This document shows, piece after piece, positions 45,659-53,863 of a stretch of DNA of 64,000 nucleotides. Each line of letters begins with the position of its first letter. The first letter of the stretch is position 1. The stretch is from Azonexus hydrophilus (GTDB taxonomy: Bacteria; Pseudomonadota; Gammaproteobacteria; Burkholderiales; Rhodocyclaceae). The translations under genes and the position numbers were made by a program. The stretch lies in the NCBI RefSeq assembly GCF_905120355.1, contig NZ_CAJHOB010000005.1:1-64000 (forward strand). Reading direction: 5' to 3'. The notes under the pieces were generated by a model, which saw only the letters and a program-made list of their open reading frames with translations, was not told where the DNA came from and did not search any database.

Positions 45659-46858
45659 TCAGGAAATCCGGCCCTGCAGTGCCGACTGACCGACCAGCCG
45701 GCGGCTGACCCGGGGTACGGTGAGCATGGTGCTGGCCACCGCCATCAGCAGGAGCGCGGTGAAGGTATCGCTGGTGATGATGGCGCGGTCGAGCAGCACG
45801 TTGGCGAAGATGATCATGATCAGCGCCTTGGTCTGCAGCAGCCAGCCGATGATGCTGGCCTCGCCGGCACCCCAGCCCAGGATGCGGCCGGCCAGACGCA
45901 CGCCGAGCAATTTGCCGGCGACCGAGGCGAACAGGAACAAGGCGGCAGCGGCAAACACCGTGAAGCCGGCAACGTTCCATTCGGTGCGCAGGCCGGTGGA
46001 CAGGAAAAATACCGGCATCAGTGCCAGCAGCACGTAATGGCGCAGCAGGTCCATCCGCTCCTGGTTGAACCAGCGCGCTTCCAGTACAGCGCCGGCGAGG
46101 AAAGCCCCCACCATGCTGTGCAGGCCGGCCCAGTCGGCGGCAAAGCTGCAGATCGGCAGCCAGATCAGGGCCAGATACCAGCGATCGGTTTCCGCTACCC
46201 GCTGCATCAGGCGGCGGAACAGCCAGGCGGCACTGGCGAAGAGGACGAGGAACAGGGCCTGCCGGCCGACTCGCCCCCAGTCGAGGAGGATCAGCGCCAG
46301 TATCGCCCAGATGGCGATGTCGTCCAGGCTGGCATAGCGCAGGATGCGCTGGCCGATCGGCTGGCGCAGGATCTCCAGCTTTTCCATGAGCAGGATGAGA
46401 ATGGGCAGGGCCGTCACGGCACAGGCCATGCCGATGCCGAGTATGAACTGCCAGTTGCTGCCTTGTTCCCCCAGCCAGCCGGGGGTGGTGAGTAGCAGGG
46501 CCGCCGCCACGGCGCCGAAGCAGAACGGCACGCCGAGTGCCAGTCCGGCCGTGATCGTGCTTTCGCGCCGGTGCGCCCAGGCGGCACCCAGGTCCAGTTC
46601 GACGCCGGCAATCATCACGAACAGCATCACGGCCCACCAGGCAATGCCGTTGAGCGACTGGATCACGGCGGGAGTAAACAGGAAGTCGTAATAGGCCGGA
46701 TAAAGCTGTCCCAGAACCCCCGGGCCGAGCAGGATGCCGGCAATGATCTGCACCACCACCAGTGGCGCGTAGTAGTCACAGCCGCTCAAACGCCAGAATA
46801 GCCAGGGCAGCGCGAAAATCAGGCTCATCGCCAGCAGGTAGAGTTCGCTCGTTGGCAT
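45659..46858 (-). CDS. cation:proton antiporter (CPA2 type)
   Basis: A 399-residue membrane protein with about 12 hydrophobic segments and CPA2/KefB-like blocks (ILLGPGVLGQLYP, MLFVMIAGVELDL, YASLDDIAIWAIL with the Asp pair). Only the transport domain is present; no TrkA-N domain. Its start follows the glycosyltransferase stop by 8 bases, so it is in the minus arm of the pigment cluster, which is unexpected for a cation antiporter. The frame extends far upstream to 47179, but that part overlaps the GT2 gene. Confidence 0.85.
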   Translation of the reverse strand: MPTSELYLLAMSLIFALPWLFWRLSGCDYYAPLVVVQIIAGILLGPGVLGQLYPAYYDFLFTPAVIQSLNGIAWWAVMLFVMIAGVELDLGAAWAHRRESTITAGLALGVPFCFGAVAAALLLTTPGWLGEQGSNWQFILGIGMACAVTALPILILLMEKLEILRQPIGQRILRYASLDDIAIWAILALILLDWGRVGRQALFLVLFASAAWLFRRLMQRVAETDRWYLALIWLPICSFAADWAGLHSMVGAFLAGAVLEARWFNQERMDLLRHYVLLALMPVFFLSTGLRTEWNVAGFTVFAAAALFLFASVAGKLLGVRLAGRILGWGAGEASIIGWLLQTKALIMIIFANVLLDRAIITSDTFTALLLMAVASTMLTVPRVSRRLVGQSALQGRIS

Positions 46859-46866
46859 GTCGGGCC

Positions 46867-47616
46867 TCAGGTACGCCAGCGGCGCAGCAGCAGTAGCGGC
46901 AGACGCCCAAGAAAGCCGAGAAAGAGGCGCGTGTGCATCCAGGTGAGCAGGATGTTGTCGCGCAGGTAGCGGAAATGCGATACCCCGCCTTCCTCCGCAC
47001 TCAGGTAGCGTACCGGCGCATCCTTGTTGATCGGCTGCACCCCGGCCCAGCACAGGCGTACCACGGCTTCCGGATCGAAATCGAAGCGCCGCATCCAGCG
47101 CCGGCCCCGCATGATGCGCATCAGCGGAGCAATCGGATAGACGCGGAAACCGTACAGCGAGTCGCCGATTCCCATCCACAGGGTTTCGAAATTGGCCCAG
47201 CCATTCGACACCTTGCGCCCATTGACCCGCAGTGCCGGGGCTTCCGGCCCGAATACCGGTTTGCCGAGGATCATCGCCGCCGGCGCCGCCTGCGATGCGG
47301 CCATGAAATCGGGAATCAGCGCGGCCGGGTGTTGCCCATCGGCATCCATGGTCAGGACGTGGGTGAAGCCAGCCGCTGCTGCCGCCTCCAGACCGGTGAG
47401 CACGGCGGCGCCCTTGCCGCTGTTACGGGGCAGGACGATCAGATGCAGGCCCGGATCGCTCGCCGCCAACTCCTGCAGCGAGGCCGTGCTGCCATCGTTG
47501 CTGCCGTCATCGACCACCCACACCACCGGCCACTGCGCACGGGCGGCCTGTACCGTGGCCAGAACGGCGGGACCGGGGTTGTAACTGGGAATGAGGACGA
47601 GGTGGGTGGCGGACAT
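46867..47616 (-). CDS. glycosyltransferase family 2
   Basis: A GT-A fold transferase with VLIPSYNPG at the start, VVDDGSNDGS, and the DXD in LTMDADGQHP; the last 30 residues are hydrophobic and basic (LFLGFLGRLPLLLLRRWR), suggesting membrane contact. It probably adds a sugar to the pigment or its lipid anchor. ATG at 47616 is preferred over 47628. Confidence 0.88.
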   Translation of the reverse strand: MSATHLVLIPSYNPGPAVLATVQAARAQWPVVWVVDDGSNDGSTASLQELAASDPGLHLIVLPRNSGKGAAVLTGLEAAAAAGFTHVLTMDADGQHPAALIPDFMAASQAAPAAMILGKPVFGPEAPALRVNGRKVSNGWANFETLWMGIGDSLYGFRVYPIAPLMRIMRGRRWMRRFDFDPEAVVRLCWAGVQPINKDAPVRYLSAEEGGVSHFRYLRDNILLTWMHTRLFLGFLGRLPLLLLRRWRT

Positions 47617-47635
47617 GGCGGGCGGCAAAGAGAAA

Positions 47636-48385
47636 TCAGCGGGGTTCGGCGGGCAGTGGATTGCGGGCGCTGCGCAGGATGTTTTCCAGCGCGTGTGTCA
47701 ATGCCATGACGTCGCCTTCGGCAGGCAGGCGTTGTCCCAGGCGCACTTGGCAGCGCAGCGGCAGGCGGGGCGGGCGGAACAGCGGCCAGACCTTGCCCAG
47801 ATAGGGGCTGGAAAACTCGATCAACACCGCCTGCAGGGGAACTCCAGCGCGGCGAGCAATCAGCGCGGCGGTGGCCTGGCAGGGATCGAGCGGGAAATTG
47901 CCGGTGCGGCTGCCTTCCGGAAAAATCACCAGTTGCGCGCCTTCCTGCAACGCCTGCCGGCTTTCCAGCACGACCTTGAGCGGCGCATCGTTGGCAATGT
48001 AACCCGCCATGCGGGCGCCGGCACCGAAAAGGATGTTGTCGAGCAGGCTGGCCTTCATCACGCAGACGGCATTAGGCAGGCGCGACAGGATGAGCACGGC
48101 ATCGAGCAGTGAGGGATGATTGGCGACCACGACCAGCGGCCCGGCCGCTGGCAGAGAGTCCAGCGCCGTCAGGTCAAAACGGCAGGCACAGCAGTATTCG
48201 AGAAACCAGACATAGCCGCGGAAGCCGCGTTGAATCGCCCGTCGGCCAAGATGGCGCGCCCGTTGCCGCGACAGGAAGGGGTGCAGCACCAGGGCAAACG
48301 GCAGCCAGCCCAGGCAGGCCACGGCCAGTCCCCCCAGACCGAGCAGCATCGCCAGCCGCTCGTAGGCGCGCCACAATAACTTCAT
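47636..48385 (-). CDS. PlsC-like 1-acyl-glycerol-3-phosphate acyltransferase
   Basis: Acyltransferase with the HxxxxD motif in NHPSLLD, FPEGSRTGNFPLD and an N-terminal membrane segment (LGGLAVACLGWLPFALVL). Length 249. In the pigment cluster it could transfer the polyene acyl chain to a glycerol or sugar lipid. ATGA overlap with the chorismatase gene. Confidence 0.87.
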   Translation of the reverse strand: MKLLWRAYERLAMLLGLGGLAVACLGWLPFALVLHPFLSRQRARHLGRRAIQRGFRGYVWFLEYCCACRFDLTALDSLPAAGPLVVVANHPSLLDAVLILSRLPNAVCVMKASLLDNILFGAGARMAGYIANDAPLKVVLESRQALQEGAQLVIFPEGSRTGNFPLDPCQATAALIARRAGVPLQAVLIEFSSPYLGKVWPLFRPPRLPLRCQVRLGQRLPAEGDVMALTHALENILRSARNPLPAEPR

Positions 48386-49392
48386 GTCCGGTGGATGCCG
48401 GTAGCTTCGATCTCCACCAGAAGATCACTGCGGCAGACGTCGGCTTCGACGTAACAGATGTCCACCGCCCCCACTACCGATGCCAGCACGCGGGCGACCC
48501 GTGGCTGGTCGGCGGCGTGGCGGACATAAGCGCGATAACAGAGTTCCTGAGCCTGGAAGGGGGTGCTGTGCGCTTGCCGGTTAGCCTCGGCCAGCACGGC
48601 CAGGATGTTGTTGAGACTTTCCTCGGTCTGGGCGGCGACATCGCCGGCATGTACGGTCTGGTGGCCGAGGATGCTGGCAGTGCCGGAAATGAACAGAATT
48701 TCCTGCCCCGGTGGATGGGCCAGGACTGCGCGCGAGAAGGTCGGGCTCTTTGGACCGTAGGCAGCGGGATAGAAGTAGGCGCTCACCTGGCGTGGGTTTT
48801 CCACCGGCGTGGCGGCAGTCTTCCCGGCCATGAAGGCGATGCTCAACGGACCGTGAGCGACACCCAGCGCACAGGCAGCCGGCACCTTGCCGCTGAGTGC
48901 GGCCTGGCAGGCAATGAAGGCGGCTTGCCGCCCGCTGTTGAATTGCCGGTAGCGTTCCAGGCCATGCGTTTCTGCATTGATCGCGGCAAAGTAGTTCCAT
49001 ACCCGCCACAATTCCGGCAGCTGCTCTGCCGCCAGCAGGGCAAAAATCCGCCGGTAGGCGCTTTCGGTGGCTGCCTGCAGGGGCGGTAGTTCGCTGTGTG
49101 CAAACTCGGCTTCGTCTAGGCTGATGACGCCGTACAGGATGTCGCTGCTACGGCGCCAGACCAGACCGTCGTGCTGGCCGGCGCGGCAGGGATGCGGGCA
49201 CTGCCAGACCTCCTGCCAGCTCGCTGCGGTGGTGCCGAGCAGGCGTGCTGGCAGAATCTGTTCCGGCCACGCGCCTAGCGCGGTGTGTGCCGCGTCCGGG
49301 CACAGGCCAATGCGCGCGCCCCCCAGAATGAGTGCGGTTTCACGTGAAACCAGCGGCTCGCCCGGGCCGCCAAGCAGCTGCAACCCGCTCAC
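48382..49392 (-). CDS. chorismatase (XanB2/FkbO-like), hydroxybenzoate supply
   Basis: The C-terminal half has a RidA-like fold with SGTASILGHQTVHAGDV and QTEESLNNI, and the middle RVWNYFAAINAE followed by RYRQFNSGRQ matches the FkbO/Hyg5/XanB2 family (often annotated pteridine-dependent deoxygenase). XanB2 splits chorismate to 3- and 4-hydroxybenzoate, the starter of xanthomonadin. It starts at GTG, overlapping the halogenase-like stop (GTGA). A parS-like site lies in its 5' coding part. Confidence 0.85.
   Translation of the reverse strand: MSGLQLLGGPGEPLVSRETALILGGARIGLCPDAAHTALGAWPEQILPARLLGTTAASWQEVWQCPHPCRAGQHDGLVWRRSSDILYGVISLDEAEFAHSELPPLQAATESAYRRIFALLAAEQLPELWRVWNYFAAINAETHGLERYRQFNSGRQAAFIACQAALSGKVPAACALGVAHGPLSIAFMAGKTAATPVENPRQVSAYFYPAAYGPKSPTFSRAVLAHPPGQEILFISGTASILGHQTVHAGDVAAQTEESLNNILAVLAEANRQAHSTPFQAQELCYRAYVRHAADQPRVARVLASVVGAVDICYVEADVCRSDLLVEIEATGIHRT
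49336..49351. promoter_or_regulatory. parS-like ParB-binding site
   Basis: GGTTTCACGTGAAACC contains the perfect 14-bp palindrome GTTTCACGTGAAAC, the core of chromosomal parS; only the two outer bases differ from TGTTTCACGTGAAACA. It is inside the chorismatase gene. Confidence 0.8.
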
Positions 49393-50747
49393 TTGAAGGC
49401 CGCGTCGATGGCAATCAGGTCCGGGTCGTCAACCTGCCGGATGTTCACCTGACGTCGCCGCCACGCCTGCCAGGCGCGTTTCGGCTGCACCAGGTTGGCA
49501 CCGTAGTAGAGCATCTTGAACAGCCCGATCGAACGCCAGATCGGTGTCTTGCCGAAAATGTCACCGGCCAGCACCGACAGCACGGCTTCCTTCACCCGCC
49601 AGCGATTCTGCGGATACATGAAGAAATCGCGCATGATCGGGTTGGTCATGCGGTAAATGAACCAGGAAAAGGCTTTCGGCCCATGCTGCATGCGCTGGTC
49701 GAAAGCTTGCAGTGCCGCCGTGGCTTGCGCCGGTTGTGACAGGCAGGTGTGAATGGCTTCGGCGGCAGCGACGGCGCCATTCATCGCCAGCAGCACGCCG
49801 GAAGAAAAGACCGGGTCGATGAAGGCATAGGCGTCGCCCAGCATGACGTAGTTGCGGCCGTGGTTGCGCTCGGAGACATAGGAGAAATTGCCGGTGGCCT
49901 CGACGGCGTGAACCAGCGCCGAATCCTTGAGACGTTCGGCAAGCAAGGGAACGGTGGCGATGCCATCGCGCAGGAACTGCTCCAGGCTGCGTTTGCCGCG
50001 CGTTTTCATGTGGTAAGGCCAGGTCACCATGCCGACACTGGTGACGTCGTTCTGCATCGGAATGAACCAGAACCAGCCGTGCTCGAACCAGTAAATGCTG
50101 ATGTGGCCAGCGTCTTTGCCCGGGTAGCGGCGGGCATGGGAAAAATGCCCATACACCGCCGAACTGTTGTGCTTGGGGTTGCGGTGCTTGATGCGGAAGC
50201 GGTTGGCCAGGAAAGTATCGCGGCCGGAGGCATCGACCAGGAAGCGGGCCTGCCAGACCTGATTGCGCCCATCATCGTGCTGGGCGCTGACCTGTACGCA
50301 GTCGTCCGCCAGGAATTCGACGTCCCTGACCCGGCAGCCCTCATGCACATCGGCGCCCTTGCGGGCGGCGTTGCGCAGCAGGATGGTGTCGAATTCGGCA
50401 CGCGGGACCTGGTAAGCGTAAGGCATGGATTTGTCCCAGGCTTCGGCAAAGCGGAAGGCCTGCGGGTGTTCGTGCTGTGGCGAGATGAATTCGGCGGCAT
50501 ATTTTTCCATGCCGATCGCCCGGATTTCCTCGGCGACGCCCATCTGCTCGAATAGCGGCAGATTGGCCGGCAACAGCGATTCGCCGATGTGAAAACGGGG
50601 AAAACGCGCCTTCTCCAGCACCACCACCTTGTAGCCCTGCGCCGCCAGTAGCGGAGCCACCGTAGCGCCTGCCGGCCCCCCGCCGATCACCAGCACATCG
50701 CACTGGCTGGGTGTTGCGTGTTCCATCTTCTGCATCCTGTCCATCAA
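49389..50747 (-). CDS. FAD-dependent halogenase-like monooxygenase
   Basis: A flavoprotein with the FAD motif VIGGGPAGATVAPLLA, then HIGESLLPANLPLFEQ, the flavin-halogenase signature WxWxIP (GWFWFIPM) and the second signature FxxPxxSxG as FIDPVFSSGV. Together these point to a halogenase of the phenol/acyl-tethered type rather than a geranylgeranyl reductase. It could halogenate the aryl polyene, as seen in xanthomonadins. Start could be ATG 50747, 50735 or 50726; the last has aggatg about 10 bases upstream. Confidence 0.75.
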   Translation of the reverse strand: MMDRMQKMEHATPSQCDVLVIGGGPAGATVAPLLAAQGYKVVVLEKARFPRFHIGESLLPANLPLFEQMGVAEEIRAIGMEKYAAEFISPQHEHPQAFRFAEAWDKSMPYAYQVPRAEFDTILLRNAARKGADVHEGCRVRDVEFLADDCVQVSAQHDDGRNQVWQARFLVDASGRDTFLANRFRIKHRNPKHNSSAVYGHFSHARRYPGKDAGHISIYWFEHGWFWFIPMQNDVTSVGMVTWPYHMKTRGKRSLEQFLRDGIATVPLLAERLKDSALVHAVEATGNFSYVSERNHGRNYVMLGDAYAFIDPVFSSGVLLAMNGAVAAAEAIHTCLSQPAQATAALQAFDQRMQHGPKAFSWFIYRMTNPIMRDFFMYPQNRWRVKEAVLSVLAGDIFGKTPIWRSIGLFKMLYYGANLVQPKRAWQAWRRRQVNIRQVDDPDLIAIDAAFK

Positions 50748-50826
50748 TTTTTACGCGGTTCTCTGGGGCGCGTTGAATTCTCGTTATCGTGACTTGCCGT
50801 GCACTGCATCCCCCGGCAAGGCGGCG

Positions 50827-50832
50827 ATTATA
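50827..50832 (-). promoter_or_regulatory. -10 element of the pigment minus-arm operon
   Basis: The minus strand has a perfect TATAAT about 80 bases before the halogenase-like start. The region at -35 does not resemble TTGACA, so an activator may be needed. No other strong -10 was seen in the spacer. Confidence 0.45.
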
Positions 50833-50856
50833 CTGCCGATGCCGGTGGCTTAGCGG

Positions 50857-50878
50857 GGGCGTCGGTGCGCCGACGCCC
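50857..50878 (-). terminator. hairpin after the Fic gene
   Basis: GGGCGTCGG-TGCG-CCGACGCCC is a perfect 9-bp stem, 18 bases past the Fic stop on the minus strand. It has no T run after it, so it may be a weak terminator or an RNA 3'-end stabiliser. Confidence 0.45.
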
Positions 50879-50895
50879 TGTAAAGCGGTGCAAAG

Positions 50896-51972
50896 TCAGC
50901 CTGCGACAGTGCCCAGCAAGCCACCGTCATTGATGTGTGCGACAAGCTCACCATAGCGGGCTGCCGATTTCTGGTACGCCGCCGTGAAAGTATCGGCCAG
51001 AAAGTGGTGTCGCCCTCTTTCGTAGAAAGCCAGCAAGCCGAACGTATAGTCTCGCCCCCGAATGTCAGAGAAAGAGAAGGGAGCGAGCGCATGTTTGACC
51101 AGCGGAATGTTCATTGCAATGCGGGACGTTCTTTTGTTGCCATCCTGGAATGGCTGAATGTAAGCAATGAACAACATGGCAAAGAATGCCTGCTCATAAG
51201 GGTTGGCAATGGCATCGGCCTTCGCGCAGAAGGTGGTGAAGATTTCCCTGAGCAGGTGCGGATTGTCGGGCGGCAGGTACTTGCTGTCGTCGAACCTGAC
51301 TACAACCGAGCGCAGGGCACCGATTGCGGACGGGTCGCCGAGCAGTCCCTTGATCAGCAAGGAATGGATATCCAGCAAGTCTTTTTTTGCAAATGACAGG
51401 CTGGGGCCATGATCTTTCAGAAACGCAATTGCGGCCTTGTGGTTCAGAACGATCTGGATTTGCCGCTCCGTCAAGCCTTCGGGGCGTTCTCCGAATTCAA
51501 TGAGGGTCTTGGTATCGAGCCATGAGATGTTGACGTTTTCCAGGTTGCTGGAGGCATGTGTCAGGTCAATCAACAGGGATGCCAACACCCGTTCGTACAA
51601 CTTCCCCTTTTCTTTGGCAGCGGTGGTGCCCTTGACCTTGCCGGCGCGTTCGAGCGTCAAAAGCTGCGCATCGCTCAATAGAAATGTCGAATTCGGCTGA
51701 TAATCGTCCAGAAGATCAGGGTTGTACGGCACTGGCGAGCGGTGGTGTGGCGCGCGGGATAAATCCCAGCGTAGATAGGCATCGGAATCTGTGTCGATGC
51801 GGTACGACTTCCCTGCAGACTGAAGCAGGCCAGCGCGCACGAGTGTCTTGAAGTCCCGGAAGAGAGTCGTCCGCCCCACATCAAAGTCCGCAAAATCTGC
51901 AACAGACCGTGTTTGCTCCGGTGTTTCAAGAAACAGGTCGATGATTCGTTGCTGGCGCTCAGTCAGTGGCAT
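50896..51972 (-). CDS. winged-helix Fic family protein with Gln in place of catalytic His
   Basis: The N-terminal 60 residues form a DeoR-like winged helix (TERQQRIIDLFL, then VGRTTLFRDFKTLVRAGLL). A Fic domain follows with an inhibitory-helix-like SSNLEN (141-146; consensus S/TxxxE-G/N) and the Fic loop QPFQDGNKRTSR (273-284). In active AMPylators the first residue is His; here it is Gln273, so classic AMP transfer is unlikely. Start ATG 51972 has gagg at the right distance. A 44-bp perfect palindrome is 16 bases upstream. It is probably a DNA-binding regulator built on a Fic scaffold. Confidence 0.87.
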   Translation of the reverse strand: MPLTERQQRIIDLFLETPEQTRSVADFADFDVGRTTLFRDFKTLVRAGLLQSAGKSYRIDTDSDAYLRWDLSRAPHHRSPVPYNPDLLDDYQPNSTFLLSDAQLLTLERAGKVKGTTAAKEKGKLYERVLASLLIDLTHASSNLENVNISWLDTKTLIEFGERPEGLTERQIQIVLNHKAAIAFLKDHGPSLSFAKKDLLDIHSLLIKGLLGDPSAIGALRSVVVRFDDSKYLPPDNPHLLREIFTTFCAKADAIANPYEQAFFAMLFIAYIQPFQDGNKRTSRIAMNIPLVKHALAPFSFSDIRGRDYTFGLLAFYERGRHHFLADTFTAAYQKSAARYGELVAHINDGGLLGTVAG

Positions 51973-51987
51973 GTTCATCCTCGGGTA

Positions 51988-52031
51988 ATGTTGCAATCCA
52001 TGTTGCACCCGAGCAACATGGATTGCAACAT
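51988..52031. repeat. 44-bp perfect palindrome, likely Fic operator
   Basis: Two exactly complementary 19-base arms surround the loop ACCCGA. The hexamer TGTTGC or its complement GCAACA recurs at 51989, 52001, 52013 and 52025, an exact 12-base period in the order direct, direct, inverted, inverted. It lies just upstream of the Fic start, where a repressor would block transcription. Confidence 0.8.
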
Positions 52032-52100
52032 TTTCCTTGTCCCAGGATGTAGGCGGGTGCTGAGCTATCAGTCAGCTGCACGCGTTTGTTTCGGGGGCTT

Positions 52101-53738
52101 TCATTCTGCGTTGCCATGTGGGGTGTCCGGCGCGCATCCCGCCGTTGCCTGCGCCACCTGCAGCATGATCTGGCGGCGCGACAGGCGTTCGCTGGACATG
52201 GCGACGCGGTTGTCGATCTGCAGGTCTTCCGACAGCATGGGTTGCAGCCCGAGCGGCTGGCGTGGGTGGCGGGCGAAATCGCGTTTGGCGGCTTCGATCT
52301 GCGCCTGATTGGCGCTGAAATAGCGCGCAGCGGCGATGGTTTGCGGCAGGTGGCGGATGATGTGCCACAGGCTCCAGCGGTGTTGCCACAAGCGGCGGGC
52401 AAAACGCCGCCGGTAGCCTTTGCTGTCGTAGAAGCGGCGCACGTGCCAGTTGTAGAGGGCGTCCATTTCTTCGCGCGAAGAAAACCCCTCGGGCAGATAG
52501 ACGAAATTCAGGCAGTTCATCAGCCGCCAGTCTTCGATCAGGTCGCCCGAAGTGCCGCTGGCACATTCGTCCCAGATCGGCGCGCCATGCAGCGGGCTGA
52601 ACTTGGTCATGTTCATTTCGTCGAGGTCGAGCGAGAGAATGAAATCGCTGGTGGTCTTCACCGTTTCCGGGGTCTCGCCGGGCATGCCGAAAATGAACAG
52701 GCCCTTGGCGCGCAGGCCGGCGGCGTGAATCTGGCGCACGGTATCGCGAACCGCGTCCAGGGTCACACCCGCCTTGTGGCGGGCCATCATTTCCGGATCG
52801 GCCGATTCGATGCCCATCGACACCATCAGCGCCCCGGCTTTCTTCAGCTGCACCAGCATCTCGTCCGAAGTGTGGCCGGTGCGGATGGCACAGTTGAACT
52901 GCATGCCCAGCGGTTTGTCGATGAGCAGCTGGCACAGATCGAAAACGCGCTGTTTCTTGGCGGTGAATAAATCGTCGTAGATGTTGACGTGATGGACGCC
53001 GAAGCGGTCGCGCAGATATTTCATGTGGCGGTAGATGTAATCCGCCGAATTGGTCTTGTACAGGCGCTCGAAGACAGTGCGGTCGCAGAAGGAGCAGGTG
53101 TAGGGGCAGCCGCGCGAGGTGATCATGGTCGCCCCGTGGCGCTGGGCGTAGGAAAACAGCGGCAGGTGATAGGCGTGGGGAAAGCCGGCCAGTTTCTCGT
53201 ACGCCGGGAAAGGCAATTCGTCCAGGTCGAGGATGCGGTCGCGCCGTGGGTTGACGCGGATCTTGCCGTTCTCGTCGCGCCAGATCAGGTTGCCGATCGT
53301 TGCCAGCGGTTTGCCGTCCGCCAGATCCAGCAGGGCGCCCTCGCCTTCGCCGACGACCAGGGCGTCGATTTCCGGAAAGTGTTCCAGAATCGGCGCGCCC
53401 AGCGACGACACATGCACATTGCCGAACACGATGCGCGTCTGCGGTCGCTGCTCGCGGATGATGCGCGCCATGTCCACCGCATCCATGAAGCCGGACGTGG
53501 TGGCGGAAAAGCCCACCAATTCCGGCTCGGTCGCCAGCACGATCTCGGCGTTGGCGGCAATTCCTGGCGGAGCGTAGGGGCCGAGGCAGTCGTGCAGCTG
53601 TACGCTGTGGCCGAACTGTTCCAGCCAGGAAGCCAGCTGGGCGATGCCAATCGGTGGCATGCGGTTGGCGAAGACGGAAAAATCGGGTTGGCCGGGTACG
53701 AAATTGAAGCCGGCGGGGTGAACAAGTGTGATGCGCAT
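52101..53738 (-). CDS. B12-binding radical SAM protein
   Basis: An N-terminal cobalamin-binding domain (residues 1-140, MPPIGIAQLASWLEQFGHSV, then VGFSATTSGF) is followed by a radical SAM core with the cluster motif CPYTCSFC (SRGCPYTCSFCDRT) and MGIESADPEMM. Length 545. Such enzymes methylate or rearrange lipids, pigments and cofactors (BchE and hopanoid families). No product can be assigned. It stands between Fic and the divergent DUF2726 gene, next to the pigment cluster. Confidence 0.85.
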   Translation of the reverse strand: MRITLVHPAGFNFVPGQPDFSVFANRMPPIGIAQLASWLEQFGHSVQLHDCLGPYAPPGIAANAEIVLATEPELVGFSATTSGFMDAVDMARIIREQRPQTRIVFGNVHVSSLGAPILEHFPEIDALVVGEGEGALLDLADGKPLATIGNLIWRDENGKIRVNPRRDRILDLDELPFPAYEKLAGFPHAYHLPLFSYAQRHGATMITSRGCPYTCSFCDRTVFERLYKTNSADYIYRHMKYLRDRFGVHHVNIYDDLFTAKKQRVFDLCQLLIDKPLGMQFNCAIRTGHTSDEMLVQLKKAGALMVSMGIESADPEMMARHKAGVTLDAVRDTVRQIHAAGLRAKGLFIFGMPGETPETVKTTSDFILSLDLDEMNMTKFSPLHGAPIWDECASGTSGDLIEDWRLMNCLNFVYLPEGFSSREEMDALYNWHVRRFYDSKGYRRRFARRLWQHRWSLWHIIRHLPQTIAAARYFSANQAQIEAAKRDFARHPRQPLGLQPMLSEDLQIDNRVAMSSERLSRRQIMLQVAQATAGCAPDTPHGNAE

Positions 53739-53799
53739 GGGAAAGACTCGAAATTTTGGCCGATTCTACCAAGCCCGCCCAGTGCGCCCGGCATTCCTG

Positions 53800-53826
53800 T
53801 TGCATTGCGTCACATGCCGTTATAAT
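53800..53826 (+). promoter_or_regulatory. sigma-70 promoter for the DUF2726-Mla operon
   Basis: TTGCAT (53800-53805), 15-base spacer, perfect TATAAT (53821-53826). It is 38 bases before the DUF2726 start. Confidence 0.6.
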
Positions 53827-53863
53827 GCGTGGCCCCCGCAATCCAGACCGCTCCCGATCCGCC

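Noticed and set aside
46859-47179. 107-residue N-terminal extension of the antiporter frame
   Set aside because: It overlaps the GT2 gene on the same strand in another frame and is not membrane-like; ATG 46858 fits the family.
50774-50791. GATAACGAGAATTC (minus strand) resembling a Fur box in the pigment promoter region
   Set aside because: Only two of three GATAAT-like hexamers are recognisable and the pathway has no clear iron link.
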